This document shows positions 14,401 through 14,734 of a stretch of 14,734 nucleotides of DNA, in pieces. This stretch comes from CAZBWE01 sp964495465. GTDB lineage: Bacteria; Planctomycetota; Phycisphaerae; Sedimentisphaerales; Anaerobacaceae. The position numbers and the translations under genes were made by a program. Location: assembly GCA_964495465.1 (NCBI GenBank), contig CAZBWE010000058.1, forward strand, positions 1-14,734, in the 5' to 3' direction. Below the pieces are notes generated by a model. The model made no database searches and was not told the origin of the DNA. It saw only the letters and a list, made by a program, of their open reading frames with translations. Numbering within the stretch: position 1 is the stretch's first letter; each line of letters starts with the position of its first letter.

Positions 14401-14490
14401 CATAAACAACAAGGATGAACCGAGGTTGTAGTCTGTCCGGACTCTACATCAGTTGCCTCCAATCGCTGTAAACCTCGTTTGCATCCCAAT
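14401..14490 (-). ncRNA. Structured RNA ahead of the nusA terminator: leader or small RNA of unknown family
   Basis: On the minus strand, 14482-14486 and 14471-14477 (GGATG, CGAGGTT) pair with 14413-14417 and 14421-14427 (CATCC, AACCTCG). With two further A-T pairs, one mismatch and one bulge, this gives a stem of about 14 pairs. The 43-base apical part contains a second hairpin (AGTC / GACT, 14430-14443, with flanking G-C and T-A pairs). The terminator hairpin follows directly. No protein frame of useful length covers this region. The 5' end is unknown and may extend to about 14627. I could not match it to tmRNA, SRP RNA, RNase P RNA, a tRNA or a known riboswitch; 6S RNA cannot be excluded. 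Confidence 0.5.
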
Positions 14491-14734
14491 ACTGAAGCAG
14501 AAACAACGCATCAAAGCCACCATATGCGCAGAAAAAGCAGCTGCTCACGCAGATTGTTCTTCTACTCTGCACTTTTCATTAACCCTGTAAAAATCATTTT
14601 CGCAGTCTCTTAACTTTTGGTAGCCGTTAATTCTTATAACTAAACCATTTATTTTAATCGTCAAACTCGCTAATGACAATAATTTTTTCGTCAAATTTAT
14701 GTAATTTTTACCCAAAACCGGTGTAAAAGCAGGT
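14491..14734. other. Non-coding AT-rich region with possible minus-strand promoter
   Basis: No credible coding region is seen. On the minus strand TTGACG (14659-14664) and TTATAA (14634-14639) resemble -35 and -10 boxes, but their spacing of 19 bases is long, so the promoter call is weak. A start near 14627 would give a leader of roughly 250 bases ending at the terminator. GCAGA / TCTGC and TGCG / CGCA short pairings at about 14520-14570 suggest that more of the leader is folded. Confidence 0.35.

Noticed and set aside
14405..14430. T-loop-like GGTTCATCC on the minus strand suggesting a tRNA or tmRNA end
   Set aside because: No acceptor stem, anticodon arm, CCA end or tmRNA tag frame can be built around it; the bases are used in the long leader stem.

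Overview
The window is a chromosomal segment of a Gram-negative bacterium. Its gene families (long-form HisG, a very long LptF, a nusA-infB-rbfA cluster without rimP) and its small dispersed repeats would suit an uncultivated planctomycete of the Phycisphaerae type. That placement is inference, because no rRNA or phylogenetic marker comparison was possible. An exact run of 100 N (9000-9099) marks a scaffold gap, so this is probably a draft or metagenome-derived assembly.

Layout. Bases 1-3141 (+ strand) hold the end of a phosphate-uptake operon, pstC (5' truncated)-pstA-pstB-phoU, with genes overlapping or nearly touching. It converges on a long run of minus-strand genes that fills the rest of the window. 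Read in transcription order from the right, these are: a non-coding, structured leader with an intrinsic terminator (14370-14490); nusA; infB; rbfA; a degenerate endonuclease III-like HhH protein; the N gap; hisG; a SurA/PpiC-like periplasmic foldase; lptF; lptG.

Functional logic. nusA, infB and rbfA form the classical transcription/translation cluster (elongation-termination factor, initiation factor IF2, 30S maturation factor). The SurA-like foldase and LptF/LptG serve the outer membrane: protein folding in the periplasm and lipopolysaccharide extraction from the inner membrane. HisG catalyses the first step of histidine synthesis and stands away from other his genes. PstCAB/PhoU import phosphate and report its status.

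Most unusual features. (1) Nearly every gap in the minus-strand cluster holds short repeats: 7-nt period arrays of several sequences, and a hairpin family with stems ATCCGGCA/TGCCGGAT. One near-identical copy of that hairpin lies in frame inside infB. (2) nusA is preceded by a strongly foldable RNA and a canonical terminator, as expected of an attenuated leader. The apical part of this RNA carries a GGAGG followed by an AUG-UAG start-stop pair. (3) The HhH-GPD protein lacks the catalytic Lys and Asp and the Fe-S cysteines of endonuclease III, and its gene is flanked by direct repeats. No CRISPR array, tRNA, rRNA, prophage or transposase gene was found. No clearly new multi-gene system is evident; the best novelty candidates are the nusA leader and the repeat families.
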